This document shows positions 22,408-34,228 of a stretch of DNA of 64,000 bases, one piece after another. The notes beneath the pieces were generated by a model. It had not been told where the DNA came from. It made no database searches and saw only the letters and a program-made list of their open reading frames with translations. A program made the position numbers and the translations under genes. Position 1 is the stretch's first letter, and the number at the start of each line of letters is the position of its first letter. The DNA is from Stratiolaelaps scimitus (Eukaryota; Arthropoda; Arachnida; Mesostigmata; Laelapidae). The stretch covers positions 4,650,001-4,714,000 of the forward strand of contig JABWDB010000016.1 of NCBI GenBank assembly GCA_019614645.1, written 5' to 3'.

Positions 22408-25191
22408 CAACCCCCTCAGCAAAGTGGAGATGAGGGCTATGTACTTGGGAGCCCAACCTATAACTTAACGGTGACGACGCCCCGCTGGTGTATAAAAAAT
22501 AATATATATATATGTATATGTATTTGCTATGTTGGCTTGAGCAGCCGGAGTTGGAGTATTGTATAAAAACAGAGCGCAGGTTTGCTCACAGATGTAGAAC
22601 GTTATGTATTGTTTTTGCGACGAGTTTGACGAGTGCAACTTGCGGCTAGAATAAGAACGCCTAATATCCTCCCCTTTGGCGCCGGACGGTTCATAGGCGT
22701 CGTCGAACATATTGAATACCTCAAATACATAAGTGGTTTTAATTACCGCTCTTCGTAATATACTACATTATTTCCCACCTATCAACTCTTATAGAATATT
22801 ATTAAGATACATAGATAGGTATATTGTTAATGTCTAACAAACATAATCCACACACACAGACACACATGACAGGATATGCCGAAAAAATTGTAGACTCTAA
22901 GAACACTGGTAAATGGAAATTTTTACCGCAAGCACCTTCGTATGTCACGACGAACTAGAATGGAAATCTGGCCTCATAAGTGCCGATACCCCTCTAAAAC
23001 TAACAGTTATTATATTCGACAAACGTATCAAAGTGTTTACGAGACCGGGACTTTCATGTGGTGGCCTGTGAATGTCGCCGACAACAATATAGCGAGGGTC
23101 TATCTAGGCCAGACCATGTACCAATGTATTATATCAGGAAATGCCAATAGTGCCGCCTCCGGTATTCTTCCTTCGACAATTTCGAATGATCAAATATTTG
23201 ACCATAAATCGACAGCTTCAACTGGATAGCGAACGCATCTTGTTTTGGTGGTCAAATCGATCAAGACATCGGCGCATATATGTTATCGTGGATATGCGCA
23301 ATTGCCTGCAATATTCGGTGGTTTGTGCGAAAGGATTTCAAAGAAATGATCGTTTAATCGAAAGGGTTCCACTTAAGTCAACGAGTCGTTGACAGGCGCT
23401 AATTGTCTTCGCCAGCGAAGCAATGGCTCTGCTGAGATTTCCCAATGGCATTATTCGCTTGAAACAACGCCAAGCCGGTATAAACAGGAGTTCCCTTCTT
23501 AACGATCGTCAACATCATCGTCGGGCGGTTACTTGTGATAACGAGGTGGGGTCCAGAGTTTCATTCGAGATCCCGGCGTTGCCGAGGTAGATTTTCTGTG
23601 ACGTATGGAGAAGATGCCCGGTCACTTCTTGTCGTCAGAGATAGCTGGAACGGTGCAAGGTTCACCACGAAATCCAACGATGATAGGCTTTCCCGACGTG
23701 ACAAGGGTTCGACACAAACAAGGATGTATACATATATATATATATATTTTTTTTTTTTATTCCAGCAAGAATCTTCAATTTTCAGTTGAACTTTGTCTGT
23801 TTTTCTTGACAGTGGTGGCTGACACTGACGATGGACGATTCCTGGAAGGCGGCCAGCTATTCTAACGGGTCGTCATGTTGGCGTCATACAATTTGTAGTC
23901 TATCACTTCCGCAGTGTACATTGACACAGGCCGGGATTCTACGTGTTATATGTACCGCTCGCAATGAAGCCAAAAGAGGCAACAGCTGTTGCAGACACCA
24001 CCGCTGCGCCTGCTCAATAGCCACCTCACTGTGCGGCATGGTGGAGCATTATTATGATAACGATTACGAGCATGAAAATTTGAAATCTACCCGAAATATC
24101 ACCGATTTTCACAGCCGATTTTCATCTAGGCAGACTTAGCTGTATGGCTGACCCGATTGGAAAAACGCGGATATTTGATAGGCATCCCCTTAATGAGCAC
24201 TGCTGACAATTTGCACAGACACTCGTAATTCAATGTTAATAACCTTTTTGTTAATGAGAAATGTTGCGTTTTTTTTTCTACCAGTATGCCTAATATCGTT
24301 CTTATGCCGCGAAGTTTGTAGGCGAGTTATAGAAAAAGTACACAGTCAAAATGCGATACAGTGCAATTGAAAAACAACAAAATGCTTAGCTTGTTTGCTG
24401 AAGCTGTCTGTTAAACGATCTAACATACCCCACTAAGGAATATTTCAGTATATTTCATTTTTAAGCGTTTTTCATTCTACGCAAAGCTGTCGATACGTGG
24501 GTATTCTCGGGTGGCCTGTTTTCGGAGGCTTCAATTTGGCTAAACCGGTTTAAACGTCCGGCCGGGTCGAGCACCTGTTCGACTCGGCTGTTAATGAGTT
24601 TGGTATTCACGGGCATTTGAATACATAACGTATGAATAACAACACAGATCTACTTCCCAATTAGCCGTAGATAGAGCAAACTGTGCTGTTCGTTGATTGC
24701 TATTTATTAACGAAGTTGATTTATTTATTTACTCTGAAAAGTATCCGTTGTATCACATTTCGAAGGATGTTAACATCCTGTGCGTGATTAGATGATCAGT
24801 GCACATCGATCGCTAACGTAATTGCTCTTAAGCGTGGTCACGTCTAGATTAACATACTAAGTAGGTAAGAGACTACTACCACCACCACAGCAACAAGGTA
24901 TAGCCGTCTCCCGAGGCTGCAACTTGCCGCGTTGCGTCTGGCAGGGCTTTTCCGTAGGCGGTAATCGTATATTCTGCCTTTTGCGTTTAAACGATTCGAC
25001 GATCGGCGATTGCTGAGGTGGTTTGGCCATTTTCTCCGCCCTCTACTTACAACATTCGGTTGTTTCGCAACCCTCGAGTTCAACTAAGCATATGTATAAA
25101 GTTCATTGTACATGTACTGTTTCACCATGAAATGATCGTATCACGACGTTAAGGTTGGATATCCCTTTGTACAAATGCTTGGAAGGGCGCC

Positions 25192-25207
25192 TATATATAT
25201 ATATATT

Positions 25208-25246
<39 letters not shown>
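25192..25246. repeat. Imperfect (AT)n microsatellite ending in ACACAC
   Basis: AT array interrupted by TTATG at about 25207-25211, running into a short AC tract. Confidence 0.9.
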
Positions 25247-25247
<1 letters not shown>

Positions 25248-25658
25248 GTTCACTGGTCCGCTTATAAAAATTGCCAGCCATGCGAAACGACTAATGGACC
25301 AATGTACATTATGTTTAGAAGAATAGGGCTCACGTGATCTTCCCAAACAATATAACATTAATAGAGGATCGTATATCCTGTTATACTGAGCGGACAACAA
25401 CAACCGCCCTCGTCCTACGCTCCTGCCGGTGCGCTTAGTGATGTTGAACGACCCACAACTCCTCGCTGTGTGGAAATGTCCACATGGCATACCCTATACT
25501 CCTCCCGAAAAATGGAATCGCCATGCTGGCAAAGGTAATTGATTTTGTAATGTATTGTATTTTGCATTTGATCCTATACGGTGGCATCTAGTATTTTTGA
25601 GCCGATTCTCAGCTGTTCCCCGATGTGTCAATGTGATCGCCTGTGCTAACGGCTAATG

Positions 25659-26334
25659 CTAACTACCAGGTTCTGACAAGTGGGCCGCTTGATCACGATT
25701 TTCAGCAACAGTTTCACCCTGACGATCCTTCTCAGTGCGTTTGCTTCGCACAGATGCGGGCGTCATTCGAAGAAGTTTCTCAGTTTTTCCGATATACTGC
25801 AACTTCTTATTGCCTGAACTGTGGCGGCCTCCAATGTCAGCGGGGTCGACCACTGGATCTCCGCTGGGATCTCCACCGGCGGAGCCGGTTGATGGTTTAT
25901 TTGCGTCGCTAATGCGGAACGCAAGATGGGTACCCACGCTGTCCTCGTAACGGCCGGCGTAGACGAAATCGCGAACCTGGTCCATTGGCAATGTACAAAC
26001 GCAACGTACGAAGCATAGCATATATATAGCAGTTATTATTACCATGCGTGCCTATAGACTAGAAACGAAAGTTAACCGTACTGCTCGGGGAGCAATATGA
26101 TCTCTTAGATTTGATCAGGTTTACGCACATCTGGCGATATTGAGTTGTATTTACCTTCAGCAGAGGTCTTTCGCTATCCGGCTTGATGAACGCACACTGC
26201 GTCGCCGTGATATCGGCAGAGAGATCCGTGACCCCTTGAAGCTCGATGAATACCTCATGAGAATCGAGCAGCTCCCAGTCGCTGCCCAGTGACATGTTGG
26301 ACTCGCTGTTGACAATCGGGCGGTTGCTAGCCAT
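25659..26334 (-). CDS. GTF3C6: GTF3C6: small TFIIIC subunit (triple-barrel domain)
   Basis: TFIIIC is the nuclear factor that binds the A and B boxes of tRNA genes and recruits TFIIIB for Pol III. Exon 1 is 26155-26334 (60 codons, donor AAG|GTAAAT). Exon 2 runs from 25976 (acceptor ATGGACCAG) to a stop at 25659, giving 165 aa. The core matches the family closely: VFIELQGVTDL, DSERPLLK joined to VRDFVYAGRYEDSVGTHLAF, then KLQYIGKTEKLLRM, the strands that pair with the partner subunit in the TFIIIC triple barrel. The loop between the last two blocks is longer than in the human protein and rich in Gly, Ser and Asp. Human GTF3C6 is about 213 aa and acidic at its C-terminus. Here the frame ends early, so a further exon may start after the donor-like CAG G|GTGAAA near 25718. 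The ATG at 26334 is the closest upstream of the conserved block that suits the family; an upstream ATG exists in the same frame. Confidence 0.85.
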
Positions 26335-26617
26335 TCTCGCGGTCCTGGAAAGCCGGTCCCGCAGCAGGACGTGTCGACTAATTTGATCCAAGCAGCAGAT
26401 CGCTTTCAACAAACAAAGCGAGAGACACTTGATATGCGCTCTCGAGCTTTGTGTATGCTACAATATCAAACAATAATTAAGAAGGAAAATTAATTAGGGT
26501 TGAGTGTATGTATGTTGCTCTCTGATGCATACGATGTTTTGACACAGCTTGTTCTTTCATACGTGTTTCTATATGGGCCCACCCATAGAACTGTTCCATT
26601 CCCTCTTAAATACATAT

Positions 26618-26702
26618 TTCAGGCAAACTCACAGCCAACGTTTAACGTCCACGGCACAACTGCTTTCGGCATTCTTTCACAAGACGGACAACCCCTTTAA
26701 AT
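26618..26702 (-). repeat. SINE family B body fragment
   Basis: On the minus strand it reads AAAGGGGTTGTCCGTCTTGT, AATGCCGAAAGCAGT and GTGGACGTTAAACGTTGG, matching the body of the element at 10901-11094. Truncated at the head. Confidence 0.7.
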
Positions 26703-28686
26703 GCCAAGTGTGCCTTTCCAAGTGTCTGGATGATGATAATAATACTAATAATAGTAAGTAATGATCTTGTTCTTATTATCAGTAATGATCTCGTAAAGGT
26801 TGAAATTTCGAAGAACCATCGTTGGTGAAAAAGGCGCCGCTCCGTCCGTGATTTGTTTCGTTCTGCATGTTGAACCATTTCGTTAAGAAATTTCGAGAAC
26901 CATCTCAGAATGGTTTAAACCTGCACCGAGACGGCCTTCCACCGAGGCGGTCTCTCTTCCCTATTCGCTGTTTTTTTATTAATGAAACTGCTTTTATTGA
27001 TTATTAAAACAAAAAAACGCCTAGGATAACCGCTCGCGTGATTTTCACCTACAAACAATTATTAGCTCTTTCTTCATATTTCTCTCACAGCAACGAGTAC
27101 AACTGAGTTAAAATCAAATATGTAATTTAGTTTCGTTTAGCATGGGACCGCCTTTTTTCTGGCCATCTCATGAGAGTATTCGAGCACATCTCGAACACTT
27201 ACGCACACACGTTGTGCACGGCTCTTCGATCACTGGATCGAATCTCAAATGAACTTGGAACAATTCAGCCAAATTGAAACCAACGTCCCATACACTGAAG
27301 GTGATGCTCGCCTTCAACACATTGTCCATTGCAGGGTATTATCATGTTTCACTATTGCTTGTGGCTGCAAAGACGCCCCCCCCCCGGCCAACTAATGCAC
27401 TAACATGATATGGTCTAGGTGCGTCTCATGCCGGATCGATATGTTGGAAATTGTTATCCGCGCAATGTAAATACAAGGCCTTTGTCCACAAGGCACTTCG
27501 ACCCCTGCCGGCCGCTGAGTCTTGATTTTCAGTCGAAGATAACACTATCTCATCGTCTCGATTAGCGGGGCGAGATACAGTGCTCGTGTTACTCGAGTAA
27601 TCTTAGCAGCCACAGCGGCGCTACAGTAGCCCTAAAGCGACAGCGGTGATTGGCTGGCACTGAGTTGACGGCACCTGTCGGTGAGTATTCACACATCACA
27701 TGGCTGAAGGACCTCAATATCCGTTGGCAGGCCAAAGTGCTTTGGTATAATGGCGCAGGAATGACCTAAGCAAAAAGTTTTGTTTAAAAATACGCAAACC
27801 TACTTTGATTCCCAGTTAGGGGCATATTTTTCCTCGCTGTACGCGCGTATCTCAGCCCAATGTAAACGTACTTTATGTCATTAGTATCCAAATGCACCTT
27901 GTCAAGCTGACGAAAGTTCTCCGCTCATACGCCGCCCAGAAGCAGCCCAGCTTCAATTCGACTGACCGGCAGTCACGAGACACCCCTATCCGAGGCTTGG
28001 AACAGGCCACCATCATATGTCCGACACACAAATGGAAGGCACTTCCGGGCCGAGCTGCTTAGATTCGCATCTCTCTCTCTCTCTCTTTGCAGTCTTAGGG
28101 TCGGCCACAGATTTAATATGCGACCACGAATGGAATCGTCACAAGTATGAAAAGTACAGCCAACAAGGACAGCTCTTTTTATCAACAGCTACTAGAATTT
28201 TCGTTCGGTGTTCACTACACCACTCGACAGAAGATTGTCATAACCTCTCATATATATCGTATCGTACGCAGGCGATGTTAATACAACGTAGATACATGCA
28301 CGATATCTCTGGGTACAGTAGCACAATTCGGCAGGCGCATAGAATCCCTTGGCCGTGACACGGTCACTATCAGATAGAAATCCGTCAGCCAGAAAATGAA
28401 AATTAATACAATGAAGGCTCTTTGCGCGATTAACGGCTAAATCGTTCTCTGTGTCGAAGTCAATTTCAAATGTGAAAGCTCGCCTCATTCTCGTTCGCCA
28501 ACGTCACATTAATAGCAACCGTCTAAAATGATATAACGCGGACCGAATATGGCGACAGAACTGTGTTTGCTAATTATTTTGGAATTGAGTATTATTTCTA
28601 ATTGGAATCGACAATTTGGTCAATGCTCGAGTTCGGCTACCAACGTATAACTGTTGAGACTTTTACTAAACGCGTCTATTATATAC

Positions 28687-28688
<2 letters not shown>

Positions 28689-28739
<51 letters not shown>
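28689..28739. repeat. (AT)n microsatellite
   Basis: About 51 nt of uninterrupted AT, continued by TCTATATATATACATA. Confidence 0.9.
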
Positions 28740-28740
<1 letters not shown>

Positions 28741-29246
28741 ATATATATACATACTGGCTTACAATTATGCTAAATTCGTAAGTCAGATGCAGATAGCAGT
28801 ATACATAATAATAATCATGCTTATGTATTCAAACATACAGTACTTAGGAATAATAATAATCATTATTATTATTATTATTACTAAACGAGCCTATGGGGCT
28901 ATTATCACACACAAATGGACCTTTGTTACGATGCTAGTACTCATTTGTTAAAAATTAGTCCACATTATTGTGCGGTCCATAGAATAGCGGTATTATCCAC
29001 CGTCATCATGTCATTGCTATACCTAACAACGAATGTGCGGCCAGCTCAACGATATCTGCGCTGTCCCGAGGCACAGCTCCACGATCGGTATCGTCAGAAC
29101 TAGCGATCTTCACGCTCATCAGGTGCAGGTTGGAATCAACCAACGTTCATGTGAGATCAACCTGTATAGCTCCTTCACGCACTTTGCATCAGCTGTTCTC
29201 ACGACGTAGTCACGTAACTACTAGTGGTCATTTATTGCGCCCACTG

Positions 29247-29666
29247 TCATAAGATATATATATCAATATATATATAGTAGACGCAGACACACACACACAC
29301 ACACACAAAGAGTTGACAAACTTCTTTCTCCCTATCGATATTTTCGTGGCGTTTTTCTTCGTCACATTCGACGTCCACCGGCTCGCCACAGCGCACAGCA
29401 CACAGCGGCCGGTTCGCGCTTGTCGTCTGCAACACGTCAGCTGTTTCGGGCGCTGTTTTGTAAATAGAGAAGAAGATATCGAGAGGACGCGTAGGTGGCC
29501 GGTGCTGATTGAACCGCTGCTGATCGCACGGCAGCACTGTGTTGATTCGACACAATCGACTGAGGCGAATATTCGACCCTGGAGGGGCAAACTCGATCGT
29601 GAATTTTCTCTGCTCATCCTTCGGTTCAAACTGTCGATGCCGGACGAATTCGAGCGCAGCAGTCAA
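29247..29666 (-). other. Stretch with several long open frames, coding status unclear
   Basis: Three frames (two minus, one plus) are open for 118 to 139 codons. The minus frame reading EFVRHRQFEPKDEQRKFTIE and later RPLDIFFSIYKTAPETADV has a protein-like composition, but it runs into a (TG)n tract encoding CVCVCV and has no convincing start or splice border. It could be an exon, a relic or chance openness in GC-richer DNA. Confidence 0.2.
29288..29308. repeat. (AC)n microsatellite
   Basis: Short uninterrupted AC array. Confidence 0.9.
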
Positions 29667-29896
29667 TGAGGAATCGTAGCTAGACTGCTCACGCCGTTTC
29701 CAGTGTAGTCAGCAGCTTGGTGGGAACGGAGCAGTGGGTGGCCGCCGTGGATATTAGATATCACTGTCGACCACTAGGTTATTGGAATTGCAGCAAATAA
29801 CCGCGACAATTCATAATATAAACAAACATCTTGTAAACTGTTACCGTTTACGTGAGCTCCGTCAGAGCTTAAAGCTGTGTGGACGGGTTGTATCGT

Positions 29897-29925
29897 TATA
29901 TATATATATATATATATTTATATAC
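29897..29925. repeat. (AT)n microsatellite
   Basis: AT array a few bases before the palindrome at 29938. Confidence 0.9.
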
Positions 29926-29937
29926 AATACTAACTCT

Positions 29938-29979
29938 AAATAACACGGAAATAAATTAAAATTTATTTCCGTGTTATTT
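29938..29979. repeat. Perfect inverted repeat, 20-bp arms
   Basis: AAATAACACGGAAATAAATT at 29938-29957 is exactly the reverse complement of 29960-29979, with only AA between the arms. The arms are not simple repeats, so this is a real palindrome. The left arm carries AATAAA-like and TTATTT signals on either strand, so a role in 3' ends is possible but unproven. No recognisable gene lies close by. Confidence 0.9.
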
Positions 29980-30549
29980 CGATTGCGGCCGGCTGATGCA
30001 ATGTGTCAATAAAAGCCAAAAAAATAACTATATTTCATTGAATTGAGTACATGTTCCTTAAAGATTAAAAACTCAACACCAAGCCAGTTTTATTAATTCT
30101 CTGCCTTGTTTATATATGACAGCTTTAGGCATTCGTTCGCGTCAAGTCATCGTTTGCTGCTATCGTCCAGGTTCCAATGATAGTTTCTCTCTTATGGTCA
30201 TATATCGTTGTCATTGTCAACTATATATGTAGCGGTGTCTGACATCGGCCACTTTGGTCATTTCGATCTGCACTCCTCCCCCGCAGTTTAGGGGCAATCT
30301 CGGCCGCGTTTGAACTTCATTACGTAAACTGCTAATTACAACATATAGTAGAACCTTTATACAGATGTGATCATGACACACGCCGATTTCGTGCCGTTCA
30401 CATTGCATAAACACCAAATCGTCTTAAAAGAAAGTTAATTAATTGAGACGTGCTGTCACAGATGCTGCACACACAGACACGTGCATAACCGTCTCATATT
30501 GTCGTCTATCGCCTATTTATCCCAATTTTGCGCGGAAGTTAGGCTGATT

Positions 30550-31212
30550 TTATAATAGTCTTCTTAGTTTGTTCGTCAGCTGTTTGAGATATCGCCAGAA
30601 CATGCCACCGTAACTAACACCGTGATCATGATTGCAGTAAGTAGAGTCCGGCTGGCATCCGGACGCCGTATACTCGTCGACGGTTTTCGGTACGCGGACA
30701 TTGTCTCTGGCCGCAGTACGCTGCGTCGAGTCGACGAGATCTCGAAGGATTGTGCTGTACAGCTGGGAGTCGCCGCGGCGGCTGATCCAGTTTCGGTACA
30801 TACATGCCGCGTCGAAATCGGCCACCGAGTCGAGATTGGGATTGCTCAACAGTACGATGACGGATAAAATAATCACTTCGACGCTCAGTGTCGAAGCGTA
30901 CGCGGCACCTAACTGCCAGCCACTAGCCTTGTTAAGGATGGACATGCACACGCGTCCATCTATATAGATATTCGGATGCCACATACGCGTGTGAAAGCGC
31001 AGATCGGGCGGTGCGTCAGGATACCTGCTTGGGAAGATGATCGTTAGCTTGAAGTAGCCACCCTCGTAGGGAGTGCCGGGTGGCCCGAAGATGCCAACCT
31101 CCCATTCGTCGATATTGTCGTCGTTTGCTAGCTTCACTGTAGCACCCTCAAGGCCATTGGTTTTGATTTGACGCAGCTCGTCATTGAGACGTTTGATGCC
31201 TGAAGGCCTCAT
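30550..31212 (-). CDS. CDC34/UBE2R-like ubiquitin-conjugating enzyme E2, paralog 1
   Basis: E2 enzymes carry ubiquitin as a thioester and pass it to substrates with an E3; CDC34 types work with cullin-RING ligases. This intronless frame encodes 220 aa from the ATG at 31212. UBC-fold marks: KRLNDELRQI (helix 1), WEVGIFGPPGTPYEGGYFKL, YPDAPPDLRFHTRMWHPN (HPN at 79-81), GRVCMSIL with catalytic Cys89, then VIILSVIVLLSNPNLDS and ACMYRNW. The UBE2R-type C-terminal block (VRVPKTVDEYTASG) is present. The loop after the catalytic Cys is about 5 residues shorter than in human CDC34 and has no acidic residues (NKASGWQLGAAYASTLS). The acidic tail is replaced by a basic and aromatic end, FWRYLKQLTNKLRRLL. 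The frame is open upstream to 31260, but no ATG lies there. A splice acceptor near 31263 suggests a 5' UTR intron. Confidence 0.93.
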   Translation of the reverse strand: MRPSGIKRLNDELRQIKTNGLEGATVKLANDDNIDEWEVGIFGPPGTPYEGGYFKLTIIFPSRYPDAPPDLRFHTRMWHPNIYIDGRVCMSILNKASGWQLGAAYASTLSVEVIILSVIVLLSNPNLDSVADFDAACMYRNWISRRGDSQLYSTILRDLVDSTQRTAARDNVRVPKTVDEYTASGCQPDSTYCNHDHGVSYGGMFWRYLKQLTNKLRRLL

Positions 31213-31545
31213 CTTTATCAAGGCCCAGCTGTGCGCTCTATCCGAAGATACCACACGCAACGCCTACATAAAACACTATTCTCGAAATTAATATCGAGAA
31301 TCAACTGCCGAGCACGACAGATGCGAGCTGTTGACGGCTGTTGCGGGCTGATTAAATCGGCTAATGTTCGGCTGAACATCGGTGGACATTGGTCTATGAT
31401 ACCTTGTATCAGATGCACGCATCGAGTGACGCCGTCGTTGTGATTTACTCTACGTTCCACGTACCCGCAATAGCAGACAACTGGACCTGATTTCGCCATC
31501 GAAGAGGACGACACGAGGATCGTGTATCGTTGTCGAACCGCTTGT

Positions 31546-31642
31546 GCTGTTGAACTGTTGATAAAGATGAGTCAACTGCTAACTGGAGTAAAAGCTAACG
31601 AGCCGATTCTAAAAAAACACTAGCAGTTCCAGTAGTAGTCGC

Positions 31643-31673
<31 letters not shown>

Positions 31674-31733
31674 CGGCTAGTTAACTTTTACTCCAGTTAG
31701 CAGTTGACTCATCTTTATCAACAGTTCAACAGC
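31546..31733. repeat. Long inverted repeat, 63-bp arms around an AT core
   Basis: The left arm 31546-31608 and right arm 31671-31733 are reverse complements at 61 of 63 positions. Both arms contain the unique stretch GATGAGTCAACTGCTAACTG or its complement. The 62-nt spacer includes (AT)n, and a second AT array (31734-31760) follows the right arm. A transcript would fold into a long hairpin. This looks like a foldback element or a young inverted duplication. Confidence 0.92.
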
Positions 31734-31764
<31 letters not shown>

Positions 31765-32274
31765 AAGCGGCGTTTCCTTATCTCAAATCTTCTCGCTAGC
31801 TAACGCAAAACGAAAGCCTAAAACGAGATAACGCAAGGGTAGCTAAATTCGTTAATGCGGTCTCCTGTCCTGGAAACACGAACTAGTCCTGAAAGCGCGA
31901 TCAACTGGAGCCCTATCTGAGTAGACCTCTGGCGAAAAACAGACTACAAACAGGGCAACTATTTGTAAATTATTTTATAACATAGAAATAAATACACCAA
32001 AACATGATTAGAAGCTAAAAACGAAACTTAATTGTTTTCTGTAGAACAAGTAGGACTAGGAAAGAGAGAGAGAGAGAGATATTCGACATGTATGCAGAGT
32101 GTTAGAATGTTAAAGGAAGATCGCCTGCCGAGAAGATCGCCTGCGGGTTGCGCACGCACCAAAGTCCACTGACACATGAATGCCACTCGTTCGATGAGTC
32201 ATATGATGCGTTTGTCTTTTGTCCTGCTCTTTTGAAAAGTGACAACCGTTAGTTAACTATAGCTGATGTTAAAA

Positions 32275-32303
32275 CCACACACACACACACACACACACAC
32301 ACA
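32275..32303. repeat. (AC)n microsatellite
   Basis: Uninterrupted AC array. Confidence 0.9.
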
Positions 32304-33275
32304 AGTTGACCAAAGTTGAGCTCGTCATCAATCAGTTACTAACAAACCAATTTAGATTGAAAAGCTGTGACATTTTCATGGCCAGGATTATATGCGACAG
32401 CCCAAGTGAGCTTTAATGTTCCCATTAAATAGGCGAGTGCATAAGTATTCACTGTGTTGTTTTTTTTATTTTGTAACAAAACAAGCAAACAATGGATATC
32501 TCCTCCTTTAACCAGGTTTCGATCTGCTCTTTGTGCTTAGATCGGTGCATCATCTCCTTTCGTAAAATATCCTCGATCCTGTAATCCTTCAATAAGATAC
32601 TATCGAATTAGAACTACGTCGATTAGACGAAATCTCCCTCTCTCTCTACCCACCTATTGCTGGATTTTCCTCGTGTTTATGTATAACGTTAGAAAATTTA
32701 TGATTCACAATCTAAAAGAATAGAACGACAATATCAGCGATGTTGCCCCGGAATAACTCATATTGATTGTAGCAAAAATTACCACTAAAATAATTTTTTC
32801 ATTTCGTTTGACATCAATCAACTTCAGAATGAGAACGTTGACGTCAGAAATGAATAACTCAGACGACGCCAGCGACAGCCTCCGCCTCTCGAACGATTGT
32901 TGTCCTCGTTGGCGGTTTCAACCCTTATAGCCCGTCGACGATTCGCTGTTTCGTTCATTGATTTCTGAACTTGTTCACCGGCATATGATTCCTGCCCACA
33001 GCGATCGAGTTCTTGGATTTGCAGTAGTATATTACCAGAGTGAGTGAACAAAGTGCCTTCGTTAATTGTGAACCTTTTTTGTGAATATTGTACGTTAAAG
33101 CCTATGTACACGAAGCATTAATGAAGGCGAAAAAATAAAAACTCAGTTATTCTCTCGGGACTCACAGCAGAATCGCTCATTTTTTTATTGCAAGTCACCT
33201 CCTACGCATGCGTCAGTTAGTATGTGCTAAGTTGGCTAGCTAACGTCCTGACGGCTACGTTTACGATATATATAT

Positions 33276-33342
33276 ATATATATAAGTATAAATTATTGTA
33301 TATATAAGTATAAATTATGTGTATATATAAGTATAAATTATG
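33276..33342. repeat. Tandem repeat of about 24 bp, three units
   Basis: TATATAAGTATAAATTAT occurs three times in succession with small spacers, following an AT array. Confidence 0.8.
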
Positions 33343-34004
33343 AATGCAATATCGTATTACATAATGAATGAAAACAACCTCTAAAAGAATCCGGTTGAGA
33401 GATAGCCAACGAGTGACCTGTTCTCATCAGATCAGACAACGTCGTCAGTCCATTATTCAAGTCGGCTTTGAGCCCTGTCATCTTCCTGGGAGGGGGGGGG
33501 GGGTATTTCCGAGGTCACTTAGATTCTATCACTGCTTTGGTTGCTGGCTGGTCCACGTCAATTTAGCGGCTTACCAATTAGCTTACGTCATCTCTGCGGT
33601 TGCTGCCGTTGCAATTAGACGAGTGCATAGAAATTGCTATTATTGTCATTCGCTCTTTTTCACTCCGCGAGGGTAGTTCACCCACGAGATATAAAAGCTG
33701 CCCAAGCAAGAAGCTTCGAGCTTTGCATTGCTGGGGGGGGGGGAGGCACACGGGGCTGGGGGTGATTCACTCTGAGATGAACCGAGCTCGTCATAATTTT
33801 TTTTCTTTTCATCATTTCTGTTGGCCATGTTGTCACTCGACACGCGACAGCCATCGTTTGCTGTTTCCGATAAGATTTCATAGTGAACGTGAGACGTATC
33901 GGTAGAACGACAAACGGTGTGTATCACGCATACGAACGCCGCGATAAATGATCATTTAAAATAAATTATATTTAAAACGCTAGTTTGGACCTTATCCCGG
34001 CGAT

Positions 34005-34197
34005 TCATTCGGCCTCTGATTCTTCAACCGACCACCCATTATCTGACACGTTGCTGACCATCTCCCACGTATCGTCACCTTCCGGCGGAACTTTCGGAGT
34101 GCTGCTGTCTCCTTTGGTGCTGCCGTTATCAGGTTGTTTCTCGATGACATCGAACACCTCAATGTCAGGCTTGTCTTCATCATCATCATCATCATCA

Positions 34198-34228
<31 letters not shown>

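Larger units (their letters stand above)
21792..25658. other. Intergenic stretch between the proline-rich patch and GTF3C6
   Basis: GC-rich and purine-rich DNA to about 22330 (GGGGGG and GAGAGA tracts), then AT-rich DNA with (AT)n arrays at 22381-22407 and 25192-25246. No family signature in any frame. Confidence 0.4.
26335..29246. other. Intergenic stretch upstream of GTF3C6
   Basis: No recognisable gene. It holds a SINE body fragment at 26618-26702 and a long AT array at 28689-28739, with ATT triplets near 28850-28880. Confidence 0.4.
31213..34004. other. Spacer between the two E2 paralogs
   Basis: About 2.8 kb without a recognisable gene. Holds the 63-bp inverted repeat at 31546-31733, AT arrays, an (AC)n tract (32275-32303), a small tandem repeat (33276-33342), and G-runs at about 33492-33503 and 33731-33742. 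A minus-strand frame from 31497 to 31218 begins MAKSGPVVCYC but does not join the E2 frame. Confidence 0.5.

Noticed and set aside
29247..29666. C-terminal part of an HSPA12-type protein
   Set aside because: A faint resemblance around FFSIYKTAPETADV did not extend to the conserved GVRKCG block.
31218..31497. Upstream coding exon for E2 paralog 1 beginning MAKSGPVVCYC
   Set aside because: Splicing at the only good donor puts the E2 exon in the wrong frame, and the product ends at a stop before the UBC fold. The family N-terminus fits the ATG at 31212.
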